Source: Endothia cerciana (Eukaryota; Ascomycota; Sordariomycetes; Diaporthales; Cryphonectriaceae). From it: a stretch of DNA of 64,000 bases. The notes beneath the pieces are model-generated. The model saw only the letters and a list, made by a program, of their open reading frames with translations, was not told where the DNA came from and did not search any database. This document shows, one piece after another, positions 45,832 to 58,037 of this stretch. Numbering within the stretch: the first letter of the stretch is position 1; every line of letters begins with the position of its first letter. A program made the translations under genes and the position numbers. The DNA is taken from positions 310,001 through 374,000 of the forward strand of contig JALRMH010000026.1 of NCBI GenBank assembly GCA_026119935.1. The letters run 5' to 3'.

Positions 45832-48800
45832 CCTTTTCCGGCAGTTGCTCTGCCCCTTCCTTTCTGAGATACCCTCCGACCTTTGGTAATTAAGCTGTGT
45901 ATCGATGAACGAAACCGCAACCTACCTACCTCCAGTGGATGATGTGCCGTGCTGCCCGAATTGGATGTGCTACCACGTGTGAAGGTGTCTAGACAACGTA
46001 GCCGGAGAGGCACATCTGAAGAAGAGTGACTGGTCGACGCAAGGCACGGCAAGAATAGCCGTGCATTCACACTTCGACGATGACTGCAGACGGACCCTCA
46101 CAGCATGACCGCGGTCAGGTGGTCTGCCAACCCGAGATGGTTATCTCATTCCCTTCAGCGCTGCTCATAAAACGTCTGCCTGGCATGCCGTCAGCTTACT
46201 GTGCCACATGAACGCGGTTCAATATTTCACTTCTCAGAATCGACACCCATACCGCACTTTGCCTCCCATGTACGACGCGATTCCTAGACCGAGAAACCCA
46301 CACACGACCTCGCCCCTCATTGGCCAGGCCCATGATGGCGTTTTCACGAACATCAAGGCGGCAAGTTCCGTGCTTGCTTGGTCGCGATTGCATACATGAG
46401 GAAGGATGCGGCTTGGCCGTCCTCGTGACCCTTCGCGCCGGCCATGGTGACCCCACCGAGTTCCCATGCGCGGAGACACAGGCGAGATCGACCATGGTGC
46501 CCCGTCGTCGCCCGATGCGGAATGGGCGGTTTCCCAAGACCCTGGGTCATCTCCTTCATCGCATGGGGATCGGGTACCATAGTATGCATCCAATGGTAAA
46601 AACCCCTCCCCACCTAACGCACCTGCGAGACTGCCACTTTAGATTTTATTACCTTACTTGGAATGCGCTGAGAATCTTGGGAGTCTAGGCTGGTTGTATA
46701 CCGCTGGCGCGGAACGACTCTCTTTCTTATTGAATATCATGTCTTGGATACCTTTTCTGTTCCTAGATAGACAGGAACCCCACCGAGGCATGGGAATAAT
46801 CCGTAACACAGATGCTCTAAACTCAATTGCTGGAGCTAAATCGTGTCCCGCTTGGCTTATACCTCGTACAGCTTGATCGATTGGGATATGTATATCCCGA
46901 GTGTCTGCGCTGGCTGAAGGAAGGCGCTGTTGTACCCGATCCACGCGACATAAAGAAATCGACCCAGCCTTGCATGGCACCCTCGCAGGCAGTGTGGGGG
47001 TGCCTTGGGGGGGGGGGGGCGTTGACTTATGCATGCTTTCGGCGTACGTAGGTATGGTAGCAGTGAGAACGACAAGGGGATAGTCGCTACTATGCCGAAC
47101 CTGAGATGGTCAGCGTCTGTTGGTATCATTGACTGCATGGACAAGCACGGGTGTGAGGCGGTGGTCCGCTTGGCCATGCGCCTGCAGGTGGCCGTTCCCG
47201 TGACACGTTTAGGTAGTGGACGTTGGCATCAAATCAGCGCCTCTTCATGAGCAGTCAGAAAGACGTATCAGATTGTGAAGATGATCTATTCCTAAACTAT
47301 GCTCAAGTCCCTGGTTGCCTTGTAGACTTGCCAATCCTCCAACTCGGATTTTGTCCGAACGCCCCCTTCAAAGTGTTGCACCTCTTTGGTTTCCCGTGGT
47401 GTGTTCGTCGATCTGTGATAACTGGGGAATCACGATGTTTTTCTGTCGCTAGGGGCCCACGAAAAAAAAGTAAAAGAATAACAGAATGAGTGGGAGGAAG
47501 ATAACAGGCGATCCACCCCCACGATGCGGTCATGCCCTTCTCACGAATACTCCCTACGCCCGATATGCCCATGCAATAATAATAAAGATAAAAACTCCAA
47601 TCGCGATGTGGTGCCCACATGACCTACACGCACACAAAAGCCGCCATTCCAGAAAAAAAAACCAAAAAAAAAAACCTCCGCGGCAAGCGATGGTAATTGT
47701 ACAAAGCGTACAAGTCAAGGAGAGAAGCAGGAGGGAGGGAAGGAAGGAAAAAAAATCAGAAAAAAAAAAAATCAAAGGGACAAAAACGCAGCCTCGGCTA
47801 CTGACTGGGAGCAGTAAAATTGGAGGTCGTGGGGCAGCGCGCCCCCTGTTGCCGCCGTGTCTGCAGTCGTATCTGCATGCTGCGGGTGTACATAGCAGCA
47901 AGGGGACCGGGGGGGCCGGGGGGGCCGTGTAAGTCCAGACTCCAGGCCGGGGGCCCGAGACGGGATAGTGAGGTGAAATGAGGATGCCTCTCGGGGCGTA
48001 TTGAGAGACAAGAGCGGCGGCGAAGCCGGTCTGGCCTCACGGGGCTGATAGAGAGGCTTTCAGATGGTGATTGAGAAGGGGAGGAAAGACATAGCCGTGT
48101 ACCCGATGGTGGTGGACCCAGAGAGTGAGGGGCTCACACCGGGATCCCACCACCCCCCCTCCAGACTATAGCAACTGTCGTCGCATCTGCAGTTGAGGGA
48201 GGGGCAAGGTGGAACAAAAAGGAAGGCTCGTCCACGGATCGACAAACTCGCAGATGCGGCGAGCGTGGCCGGGAAGATTGGGACCAGTAGAGGCTCAGGA
48301 ACCAGATGCAGGCTAATGTATGTAGGCGAGCCTGGCTGTGAGGATGCGGCTGGCCCAAAACGGTGGGATTCGTGCGTCTTGGGGTCTCGGGTGATATGAC
48401 CGGGGTACACAGAGGGGGGTCGCTTGTGTTATGAGTCTGGGCACCGTGGGCAGTAGTAGGAACTACCAGAGCAGTAGTCGTGGGTACCTGAGCCGGTGTC
48501 AGTCTGGTGCTTTACGGGGCGCACCGGTCGAGGGCAAAGCAACGCACCAAAGTCGGCCGCCTTACAGCAGGTTGAGCAGCACTCGTTGACGAGGGGCTGG
48601 TGGTCCTTGACGCACATCTTGGAATGTTGTGTGCGTGCGCAGGTGGGCAGGGCAGGTTTTGAGTCTGGTGCGTGCTGAACCAAAGTCGGGAAGGACTCCG
48701 AGGGAATGAGCAGTGGTGCTGAGGTTCTGGGGCGTGCTGGGGGAGGCAAGAGTCAGGCAGGGCTCGAGACTTATAGACCCGGGCCTGGGTAGAACTGTTC

Positions 48801-48836
48801 CTGGTATGGAAAGGTAGTCTTGTCCGTTGTGCGAGT

Positions 48837-48872
48837 GGTGATGATGATGTGATGATGATGATGATGATGATG
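48837..48872. repeat. (GAT)n triplet repeat
   Basis: Interrupted GAT/ATG triplet run in intergenic DNA, with one break (TGTGATG). Confidence 0.85.
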
Positions 48873-49100
48873 GAGAACAGAGAGGATACCAAGGGCGGAG
48901 GAGGGGCCTAGCAGAGGCTTATTATATGTCCCGTTGGAAACGAGGCGGCGGCGCGTCGATCTCGAGTGATGACTGATACCAGTGTGCCCGACCAGAGAGA
49001 GGAAAAATGAGAGCGCCAGGGCCGACAGGGGGACCGATTGGTGAGGAGGAAAATCGGTGCAACGTTGGCCGTGGGGAGCGTATTGGGAGGTCATAAGGAC

Positions 49101-49147
49101 GTACTATGTACAGGAACTATGTACGAAGTACATGCAGTACATAGTAC
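49101..49147. repeat. Nested inverted repeats on GTACTATGTAC
   Basis: GTACTATGTAC (49101-49111) and its exact reverse complement GTACATAGTAC (49137-49147) flank an inner pair, ATGTAC (49119-49124) and GTACAT (49128-49133), separated by GAA. The block can fold into a hairpin with a small inner hairpin. It is intergenic. Confidence 0.8.
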
Positions 49148-50847
49148 CTGCACGCCGACCGGGGCCAGGGCTGACCGGGGAGCAGATGTCTAGTACAGCC
49201 TGCCCTGGTACGTTGGAACAGACACAAATAAAAGGAGAAATCCGGCAGCACGCGCACAACACCTGGGCACATCTTTAGTACAAGCACAGTGAATGAATGA
49301 ATGCTACGGTACCTGGCCTGGGAGCTGCTCTTGCGGCGGACGGGGCCGGGGCCGGGGGCTAGGGGTCCATCGACTAACCTCGACATGCTTGCTCCTGGAC
49401 CCGTCCTGGCGAGCCCGGCCTATCCCGTGTTTTGTTGTTGAGCCTGTTCCTGAGCCCTGAGCATGCGCCTGGGCCCGCGCCTGTGCCGGTCGTGCCAGGC
49501 ACAACACCAGGGGAGATTGCGACCAGGGTTGTGGGTGACAAGAGTCATCAGCCCATTCAGCACCTGAACGCTCCGTGCTCGGAATTGACCCTTCAGAGGC
49601 GCTGAAACCTTGGCGGCAGACATCGTCGATACGAATTCCGGAGTGTCCAGGGCCGGAAGCTCAGGTCAGCTCCTCGTGGCACCTACGTAATATCCCTGAT
49701 GATCTGCTTGACGAGTGGTGGTAAGTCTTCCCCTTACTCGCCCTCACCGGATGCGGCATACAACATCTGAGACTCAAGCCACGGCAAAGGCGATTGGACA
49801 GGGCAGCAAAACAAGGCAGGCTTTTCTCATCTCATCCCATCCCATTTTACAAACAAAAAGGAATGTCGCATTAACCACAGCGGTGAGGCACAATGGATGG
49901 TCACAGGGACATGCAGAGCGCTGGTATCAGTAAGAATGGTCAGCCAGCCTTCTCCTCTTCCTCCTCCTGCTGCTGCTCCTCCTCCGGCAGAGTTACTCTG
50001 GTACAAGGACCACGGAATGCGGCCAGCTTTCGACATAGGCCAAGCCGTCACTGCAGGTGACTAGCGCATCGAATGATCAGCCTGTGCTGTGCTATGTCGC
50101 CGACTTGTCCCCAGCTCATGGGAGTGAGCGGATAGGTGTCTGACAGGCCACCTCGACAGCGTGAGCGTTTTCCCTGGTGAACCCCGAATGGTGTCTTGTG
50201 CCTTGGGCTCTCAACCCCGTCTTACGCAATCTTCCGTTACGACCTCGTCCCGACCTCATCTGGTCTTTCGATTATCATGTTCAATGGCGTCAACTCGATA
50301 GTCTCAGGGTGGCGATCCTCGGTGACCAGTCTATCCACTTTTCTGCAGCAGGTTTGCCCAGTACAGCGCCAGTTCAGTGCCGTGCTTCCCTTGAGGGTCC
50401 CAACGTTGTTTCTTGTATAGTTTTACGCCAGGAACCGTCGTCTTCTCCTGCCCCAGTGTCGGAAGATATTGACCTTGACCTTTCAAAGTCACGTTCGATA
50501 TCTCCCAACCTGTCCAGGCACGGCCTCACGTCCTCCGCATGTCGTTCACACGACCTCCTTGCGGCTTAAAGTCTGGCCGACGACACAGATCCTCGAGCCC
50601 CGGATCCCTTCACTCCTCGCTAGGTCAGGGTACCTGTCCCCCATGCATACATATATGGACGATGCACAAGTGATAGCTTGAGCACAACCAGACAAGCCTG
50701 CAGATATTGTTTCGCTTAGGGGCGACCCCTCGAGTAGCTCCCCTTTCCGCCCATCTATATCAACCTTGGCGAATGGCGCCTGCAGACACTCGATGTGTGT
50801 GTGTGTGATCAACACGTGGTCTTTCCGGCTGCCCTCCCTGTATCATC

Positions 50848-50871
50848 ATGATGATGATGATGATGATGATG
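50848..50871. repeat. (ATG)n triplet repeat
   Basis: Eight uninterrupted ATG units in intergenic DNA. Confidence 0.9.
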
Positions 50872-53088
50872 CCAATACCTTTCCGCCTGAACGACATGCC
50901 TCCTCCCATCACTTGTCCCCCGTTCCGATGTCAGCAATGTCTTGGCCTACACCGGTGCTTTCCCCTATCATGGCCGCATCCGCTTCCAATGTGGCTGTGA
51001 TCGGCCGTGGCCAGCCAAGGAAACCCCCCTACTACTCATGCGGCTCTATTTTGGGCCCATCATCGCCAGCATGGCAACTCGCCATGATCCGATCACAACA
51101 TCTTCACAGCTTCAGCCTTCGGGACAGCTTCGGGGATGTCTCAACCCGCCAGGACGAGGGTATCGTGTGGGACGCGAGGACGCCTACGACGGAGACGAGG
51201 GTCCTGTGGGTACCTGAGTAGGTAATGAGGGGACACCCTAGGAAAATCACTTGGGACCCCGGGCTCCATCGAAGCACCTTGTCGTGTCCAATGTTATCAA
51301 GCAGAAACCGACTAACTCTTGGTCACCATGCGACGGACTCGATCCATCACAAAATGAGATGCAGACTGGGCTAGGGTACGAGGACCTCTTCGGCTTTCGC
51401 AGTCTACAACCCAAAGCAGCTCGACGTCGGCCTGTTAGAGGCCTCAGCCATGTCGATGGGCAGCAAAACCTGACATCGCTTCTTTGGAAGCAGGCACTCT
51501 CAAGTCTCGACAATTCGTCGGCCATGCCCGCCGATGCCTATCTAGCGCCGAACGAACACGACCTCGGGGACATGACAAATGTGCCGCGCAAGATACAACA
51601 CCCCCCCTCTTCTCTCTCTACCATCAAGCATGCATCTTATTGTGCGCCTGTGCCACAGTAGCTTTTTGCATGCGCTGACCACTCTCGTCTTATACCCCAC
51701 TCAACCGACGTACAGCCCTAAGACCCACCATCTAGAGACGTGTGCATACTGCCGAGATATTGCTCAGGTGGCTGGATGGCCGGTGTATGCACGCCAGGGG
51801 CTGATCGGGCGATCTTAGGGTATTTTCTTGATACCGGGTATAGGTCGATATCGATGAGTGAGGAGAAGTACTGAAAGGGTTGAGATCAGCTCCCGAGGTC
51901 ACTACGTGGTCTGTGGCTAGTGGCCACGGCGATGGTTCTCTTTCAGACACGAGGTCTGTCCTGCGGCCAGATGAGCCGTCGATGTATCGAAGTATCTGGG
52001 TGTGTCCTGTCGCCGCAGGCTGGACGCGGTCTTCGAGCAAGCAGCAAGATGGCAGACCAGGAAGGCTTATTCAAGGCTGCTAGGGGACCTGCTGGCCCGA
52101 CTTCTCTATTCTTCCTCGTTGAGCCATGCTTGCAGTCTCACAGGCGATTGAACCCCAACAGCACCGCATCATGTCCGCGGCTCGCCGACAGAGAGTCCGT
52201 TGCTCACCTGTGTGGGGTGGCCCCGAGATCATCCGAAGCGTGGGGGTTCGTCTTGGCTATTTTTTTCGTCTGCGTGGGCTTCGTCGTCTCCAACTGCACG
52301 ATTGATTTGTGCGGAAAGGTCCATTTCTCGTGTCCTTCATGATGTTTGGGTTCCGCCGGCGGCAGAGGTCTGCTCTGTTCCGCCAGATGAGCCGGCAGAC
52401 CGGCTCAGAAGCCGTTGAAAGTGGCGATGTTCGTCTCCCATTTACTCCGTCTGACATCCCCTATGCTTCCTCGGTTCCTCTTGGAGCTACGCATATCTCC
52501 ATAAAGGGGCCCAACCGGAAGGTTCGAAAAGTCACTAGGGGGAACTGAGGCTTTCTCAGCGCCGTATGCTCCACCTAGGAGTGGCGATGTGTGGCATTGA
52601 TGGAGATCTTGCATTGTCGAGTATGGTCAGCGCCGTGGTATTCACAAGCCTAGTAGTAGACTTGGTCACAGGCACCCTCCACTTCGGGATCATTCGAGAG
52701 CTCAGACGCCGGTGTTGGAATCGGTTGTCACAGCATGAAGGCATTTCTATGCTCCAAAGCCAATCTAGCTGGCCCTGCTCAGGGCTTACGGATCTAATAA
52801 CCAACACTATCTCATCCACTCCTCATCTTCCAAGGTTCCTAATACATTGAGTTAGCTTGATCGTGCTCGCTCGGCTCGATGTCCACCCTGTGAGATTGTC
52901 CAAGTATCTTCTACCGACGATTCTGCCCGGTTTTCTTTGATTCGATGTAACAATCCAACTGCCACTATCCTGTGCAGCTGTCTCTGCTTAGCGCTGAGGA
53001 GGTAGAGCAAGGTTGTGGCGCGTCGACGGACAATCAAACGGAGTTGCTAGATTAGACGACAAAATCCGCCGAGCTACCCCTCGAGCAG

Positions 53089-53577
53089 TAACTAGCCATT
53101 GTCCTAGGACTAGAAAGCCGAACGGGCCCGAAGGGCCCCTACAAGCTCATGTCGTGCAACACAAACCCGGAGCGCGCGTGTCGGCCAGGTGCTTGATGGG
53201 CTCAAGGACGAGTATATCACTGAACATGTCGCAAATATCACGAGTGAGTTCACGTTCCTGGCAGAACTCATGTATCTACGAGACCGAACGAACCTAGAGA
53301 TCGATGATGTGAGGGCCACCGTCGAGGAGCACAAACCAAACATCGTAGTGAGCCCGCCCGCCACTCTTCTTTCGCTGTTGACCCAAGGAGGTAGCTAAGT
53401 ATTCACAGATCACGGCATCGATGTGGTCGCCGGAAGAAGCACAGCGAATCGTCGCTCCCGTGAAGGAGGTAGTTCCAGACCTAAAGACGATGTCTGTGCC
53501 GCAGGGCCTGCGCGTCGAGAAGGGACCTAACGCGGTCGTGGAATATGCGAAGTCCCATCTACGCGAACTTCTTAGAT
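53089..53577 (+). pseudogene. Unidentified two-exon gene fragment, probably broken
   Basis: Protein-like reading in two blocks joined by a credible intron: a frame ending EEHKPNIV at about 53346, donor GTGAGC at 53347, acceptor TTCACAG at 53408, then ITASMWSPEEAQRIVAPVKE and on to ELLR-stop at 53577. The amino-acid texture (KDEYITEHVANITSEFTFLA; KTMSVPQGLRVEKGPNAVV) looks like a real folded domain, not random translation, but I cannot name the family. Just upstream the frame has two TAG stops (about 53105 and 53111) and no obvious start. Directly after the stop, protein-like sequence continues in the next frame (DSVDIPENYQPHVVPSGERT) to a TGA near 53658, as if a single base had been gained or lost near 53570. 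Hence probable remnant; a real gene with unseen 5' exons is the alternative. Confidence 0.4.
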
Positions 53578-53818
53578 AGTGTTGATATACCCGAGAATTA
53601 TCAACCCCACGTCGTTCCAAGCGGTGAGAGGACGATCTACACCTTAGAAGCAATGTGAAGGAGAAACCGGACTGCTTTATCATAGAGGACATGTTGACGA
53701 CAAGTCGGCGCACGCAAGGCGGGACGAAGTCCGTGCTAGAACACTGCATGGAGTATTGACGTCTACATAATCTAGTTGACAACGCTTAGGCCAGACAGAG
53801 ACCATCCATGAGGCGGAA

Positions 53819-54967
53819 TCACTTTTCTTCCGCCATCACATTGTGAAGACTGCCGATATGGGGCAAGATCTCGACAACGAATTCATCGCCGTCATGCATT
53901 GTCAACTTGGGCTTGCGGCCCCATCCGATGCCCGAAGGTGTGCCGGTGATTCTGTGAAAAAGAAAGATGAGAACTTGTCTACTGATGGTTGTACACATTA
54001 TGGGGCAGGAGTCCAACTCACATAATGGTTCCGGGCGGAAGTGTGGTACCCTGGGAGCACCAGCTGACCAGGGCAGGTATGTCGAAGATGAGATCGCTGT
54101 TTTTTTTTGGGATCGGTCAGTAAAGCATGCATCAGGCCCCCCAGCTCAGCGTCCTTCCGTCCGGCCGCCGTTGACATCTGTGTAACTCACTCAAGCCCGC
54201 TCTCTTGCACGACCTTGCCGTTCAATAGTCCCCTCATCTTCAGCTTCGACGGGTCAGGGATGACCTTAGACGACACCAAGGTGGGACCAATGGGGCATGC
54301 TCCGTCGAATCCTTTGGAGAAGCACCACTGGCTTTGGTCGAGCTGGCTCACACGGCTCGAGATGTCGTTCGAGGCGGTGTAACCGAGCACAAAGTCCATG
54401 GCTTCATCCTTGGTGACATTCTTGCACGTCTTTCCGATAACCACCGCAAGCTCGGACTCGTAGTCAGCACAGTCGTCCTTGATCGTGTGTTTGGGAATCA
54501 CAGTCGGGGCAGGCCAAGGATCCGCCAGAGATGTATGCGGTTTCCTGTAATCTCGTCAGAATATCAACTATCATCGGAGAGAGGACGTCCTCAAGTTTGA
54601 CGGACAGGAAGACAATTGGCACATCAGGCAGCGCCAGGCCGACCTCCTGTGCGTGGCCCTTATAGTTCAGGCCGATACACCGGATCGGACCGGCCTCCTC
54701 CTGGGTGAGGGGCGACAGCACCCGGTCGATGACCTGGACCTTATCCGTCGGCGAGCCCGGAGCGAGGACGGACGAGCCACTGAAGACCGTGACTTTGACC
54801 TCCTGCCCCAGACGAACTGCCGCGCCGACGTCAACGTTGGCGTCGACGGGCTGGCCAATGACGATGGCATCACTGCTGCCCCTGGGCACGAAGCGGACGA
54901 CTGAACAGTGTTAGCTCGGGCGAAGTATCGGGTACGAGGGCCATCACTGACGGCGCTCGAAAGACAT
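53819..54967 (-). CDS. Fumarylacetoacetate hydrolase (FAH) family protein
   Basis: Member of the FAH superfamily (FAHD1/acylpyruvase, oxaloacetate decarboxylase, isomerase types), metal-dependent enzymes of carboxylate breakdown; the substrate is not predictable here. Five exons on the minus strand (54967-54952, 54900-54606, 54544-54191, 54096-54022, 53951-53819) give 290 aa. The first exon is only 16 nt (MSFER). Seen: IRCIGLNYKGHAQEV, VFLKPHTSL, ADYESELAVVIGK carrying the Glu-x-Glu metal ligands, VLGYTASNDISSR, QWCFSKGFDGACPIGP, and TGTPSGIGWGRKP at the active-site lid. The C-terminus ends HNVMAEEK. Intron 2 has a GTCCGT donor and intron 1 GTCAGT. All joins keep the family pattern intact, so the model is secure despite the tiny first exon. 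Confidence 0.92.
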
Positions 54968-55783
54968 ATTCCTATCTTTGCTGCAAACAGAGAGCAGAAC
55001 AGATTGCCGTGGCGATGATCAAGGGTTGAGACTGTGAAGGATAGGAAGATGGACTGCCGGTCGCAATCGATGGTAAGTAAGGGAGCGAGATACTATGCTG
55101 TGTGATTCCGCGCCGGGATCATAATTACCCTCGAGGTGAACCTTTAGGCTCAATTAGAACGGGAACAGCTTAGCGGAGGATATCAAATGAATGACCGATG
55201 CTTACTACTCAGGTCTGCAGTACCCCGCCGGAGGAGACTCCAGGAAACCATTACCGGACAGCCGGACCGGGACTATTTCAGCGGGTCGGACTTCAATGCC
55301 GAGGTGCTATAGGTGGTGCCTAGCGTGCCTGGGTAGGTTGTGCATAAGTCATGCTGTGTAAGCTCCTATTGATTTCTTGCGGGATGCATCGACCTGCACG
55401 CTTCCTTGATCACCCATCCGTTAGTACTTATAGACCTGGCCTTTTACATATCAGAGTCCCGTGAACATGTTGCAAACATGCAAGTCCTTGGGTCACTGAG
55501 ACCTGTTGTTGCGTATACCAACCATTGAGCACCAAGAGCCAATGCGTACCCTCTTCAATTCATTTAGAGATTTACATATGACACTGAAGAGAAGACACAT
55601 GTAGCGGTCTTTCTTTTACGTCCTCGGGGGGGGGGGGGGATGAGAAGTTGTTGTGAGTTCTTCCTATGAAAATGAAAACAAAATCATGTCGATAATGCAA
55701 TGAGGACAACGATTGCAGAATGGGGTACTTTGTAGAGGTCCAGGATGATCTTCAATAGGCTGTAATAGTATTTGGTAGGTCTT

Positions 55784-56119
55784 TGCCTTGCGGCCGCAAC
55801 TTCACCAACGGACTGCCTTTTCTCTCCTTGGCTGGGCCCCATATTGTCTTCTAGAGATTTGCAGGGGAGAAGGCCTTGTGGCGAATGTGGCTGGACGGGT
55901 GATATGGGAGTGCAGGCATGGGGTAGTACAGCATTATCTTTGCAGAGCACCGTATATGCTATATGCAGCTTATATGTCTTCGTATCGTGGATTTGATCTT
56001 TGTGCCCGGAATAGTAGGGACTTGTGCGCTATCCCATCATACTGAAACCTTCAGGAGTGAATCGACTCAGACATACTAAATCAGTAATTCGGCGTCAATT
56101 GGCGTGCCTTGCGGCCGCA
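55784..56119. repeat. 15-bp direct repeat TGCCTTGCGGCCGCA
   Basis: Exact copies at 55784-55798 and 56105-56119, 321 bp apart, in AT-richer intergenic DNA between the FAH gene and bro1. Confidence 0.8.
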
Positions 56120-57394
56120 CCGGGACCGCTTACACATACGTCTTTGCCTCTTATTGACACTTAGGACTACCGAACTGTTTATTGCCACAGTGAGGATCAC
56201 TTTCAGACGAAATGACAGTATCTTACACTATTGGCTCTGCAGGTCCCCTTAAGTGAAGCCACTCTAGGTAAACATATAAACCTTCCACTATAAGGAACAA
56301 TAACTCTATGCTTGCGATAGCCAACCGCCTTAATAACCCCTGCCTGCCCTCTGTGGGTCAAGTCATATGATATAATCCTCAGTGTATCTACACCCTAGGA
56401 GTGAACTTCATCATCGTTACTCCTTCCGGTATTTGTGCAGCTCCTGGTCTCAAGCTCAGGCCAGCCATAAAAGCAAGACCAGCAGGTACACATTGGCAAT
56501 ACATCAGAAGGCCATTCTGCAGATGAATGAATAGGTCTGCAAGCAGGACCTATGACGCATAGTCTTGCAGCCACTGAGGTAGGCTTACTTGGAAAGACAT
56601 TCTTGTTTCTAGGAAAGAACATATAATGAAGACAGAAATGAAAGCTACGGTCGTCCGCCCATGCTCTATGAAGACTTGCGGTCGAGATTTTCGCCTGGCG
56701 GGGCTGTCACCGGTTGAAGGCGTTCAGACAGAGGGGATTTTGCAACCTTTTGATATGCCGGGTCTAGAGTCTGGGATCCCGGTCGCACGCCGGTACCCAG
56801 TACAAACCGAGCCAGGAGGTTGCGTGACTGGCCAAATAATTTGCACCGCAGGCAGATCAGCTTCTGCATGTCACAAACACCCTTAGCTAAAAGCCGGCGA
56901 TGGGCCGAGAGGCTATGCCCAAGCTGGTCGCAACCGCGGTTGACGATAGGATGGTAGATCCACACCACTCATACCGCCCGAGGCGTGCTAAGGTTCCTCA
57001 CTGGTCGTCGCCGCCTGCATGAGGTGTGACCGTCGGGTCAGGACGAAAGCAGAGCACCATGTGCTTGTTCCTTGCACCGACACATCACGCTGGGTGCTCC
57101 GCTGCATTGGGGCCTCCCAGCAGTGCGCCTGTCTGGGTGCGGCCGGAGTATTGGCCTGTGTTAAAGAGGCATACGTCGCGCAGGTTGAAGATGTCGAGTG
57201 AAAAAGAGGCCAATGGCAGTGGGGGCAGTAAGCGCGGGCCAGACAAGGGTCTGACCAACGGCGGCGTGTGGGCCCAAGGCGGAGACAAGGCCGGAGACAG
57301 GCAGATGAAGACATCGTGGGTGCGGAAAGTGGTTGTTTGGTCGAAAGAGATCAGGGCGGGAGGTTACGCTGGCGGCTATTCAGAACGTGCCGGA

Positions 57395-57430
57395 CCCCCT
57401 GCCAGGCCCCCTGCCAGGCCCCCTGCCAGG
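57395..57430. repeat. Three tandem copies of CCCCCTGCCAGG
   Basis: Three perfect 12-bp copies in a row, about 0.6 kb upstream of bro1. Confidence 0.9.
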
Positions 57431-58037
57431 CGCACCCCGGCAGCACAAGGGAAGTCCCGAGCACGCTGCTGATAGGGATGCTGGCCCGCCCTCTTCACCA
57501 CGCGTGGACGCTCGCTCGCTGCACCGTTTGGGCCGCCATGGTTCTGGCGTCTTCTAGTCGCCGTGGATGGCTGTTGTCAAGCCGGGCATCTCGGACCCCG
57601 GGCATTACAACGAACGGGACTTGCAACTAAGCTGCGCAATCCATCTTACATACTATGGTAGGTGCCTAGGCCCTGTGTCTCCACACTCAGCTCGCTGCCA
57701 CGGTACGGAGACCCGGATCCCCGTGCCTTCCTTGATACGGGGTACGTACCCTACTACGTTGCTGCCCGTCAGCGGTGTATCGCGTACTGGAGCTACATCA
57801 TCAACAACATCCCACCTTCTCCTGCTCCCAGCCACAACCGCCAACAGTCTTGTCGCCGTGATGAGCTGGAACACAGCACCCTCTCGCGACGACTACCTGG
57901 GCTGAGAGCTCTTCATCGATCTTCGAACCGCGACTCTTGACCCGCACCTCACCCCTGCAAAGCCTCTCGTCTTGCAGAGGCGACGACCCCGCCTACAGAC
58001 CCTCCCAGCTAGCTTGCGGCCGAAGAGCAGTAGCATC

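Larger units (their letters stand above)
45832..53088. other. Gene-poor region (about 7.2 kb)
   Basis: I found no convincing protein gene, tRNA or transposon. The longest open frames are about 130-150 codons, overlap one another and show no domains. Features seen: G13 run (47007-47019), A-rich tracts (47650-47780), GAT/ATG triplet repeats (48837-48872 and 50848-50871), and nested inverted repeats built on GTACTATGTAC at 49101-49147. Base composition is mixed. It could hold diverged transposon remnants or non-coding transcripts, neither of which I can show. Confidence 0.5.
54968..58037. other. Divergent intergenic region between FAH gene and bro1
   Basis: 3 kb without a recognisable gene. The part from about 55000 to 56700 appears more AT-rich than the rest of the window. 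It contains a G14 run (55626-55639), a 15-bp direct repeat carrying GCGGCCGC (55784-55798 and 56105-56119) and a 12-bp tandem triplicate (57395-57430). The last 500 nt form a C-rich bro1 leader. Confidence 0.5.

Noticed and set aside
53294..53782. 162-codon minus-strand frame
   Set aside because: Antisense to the two-exon fragment, with no domain.
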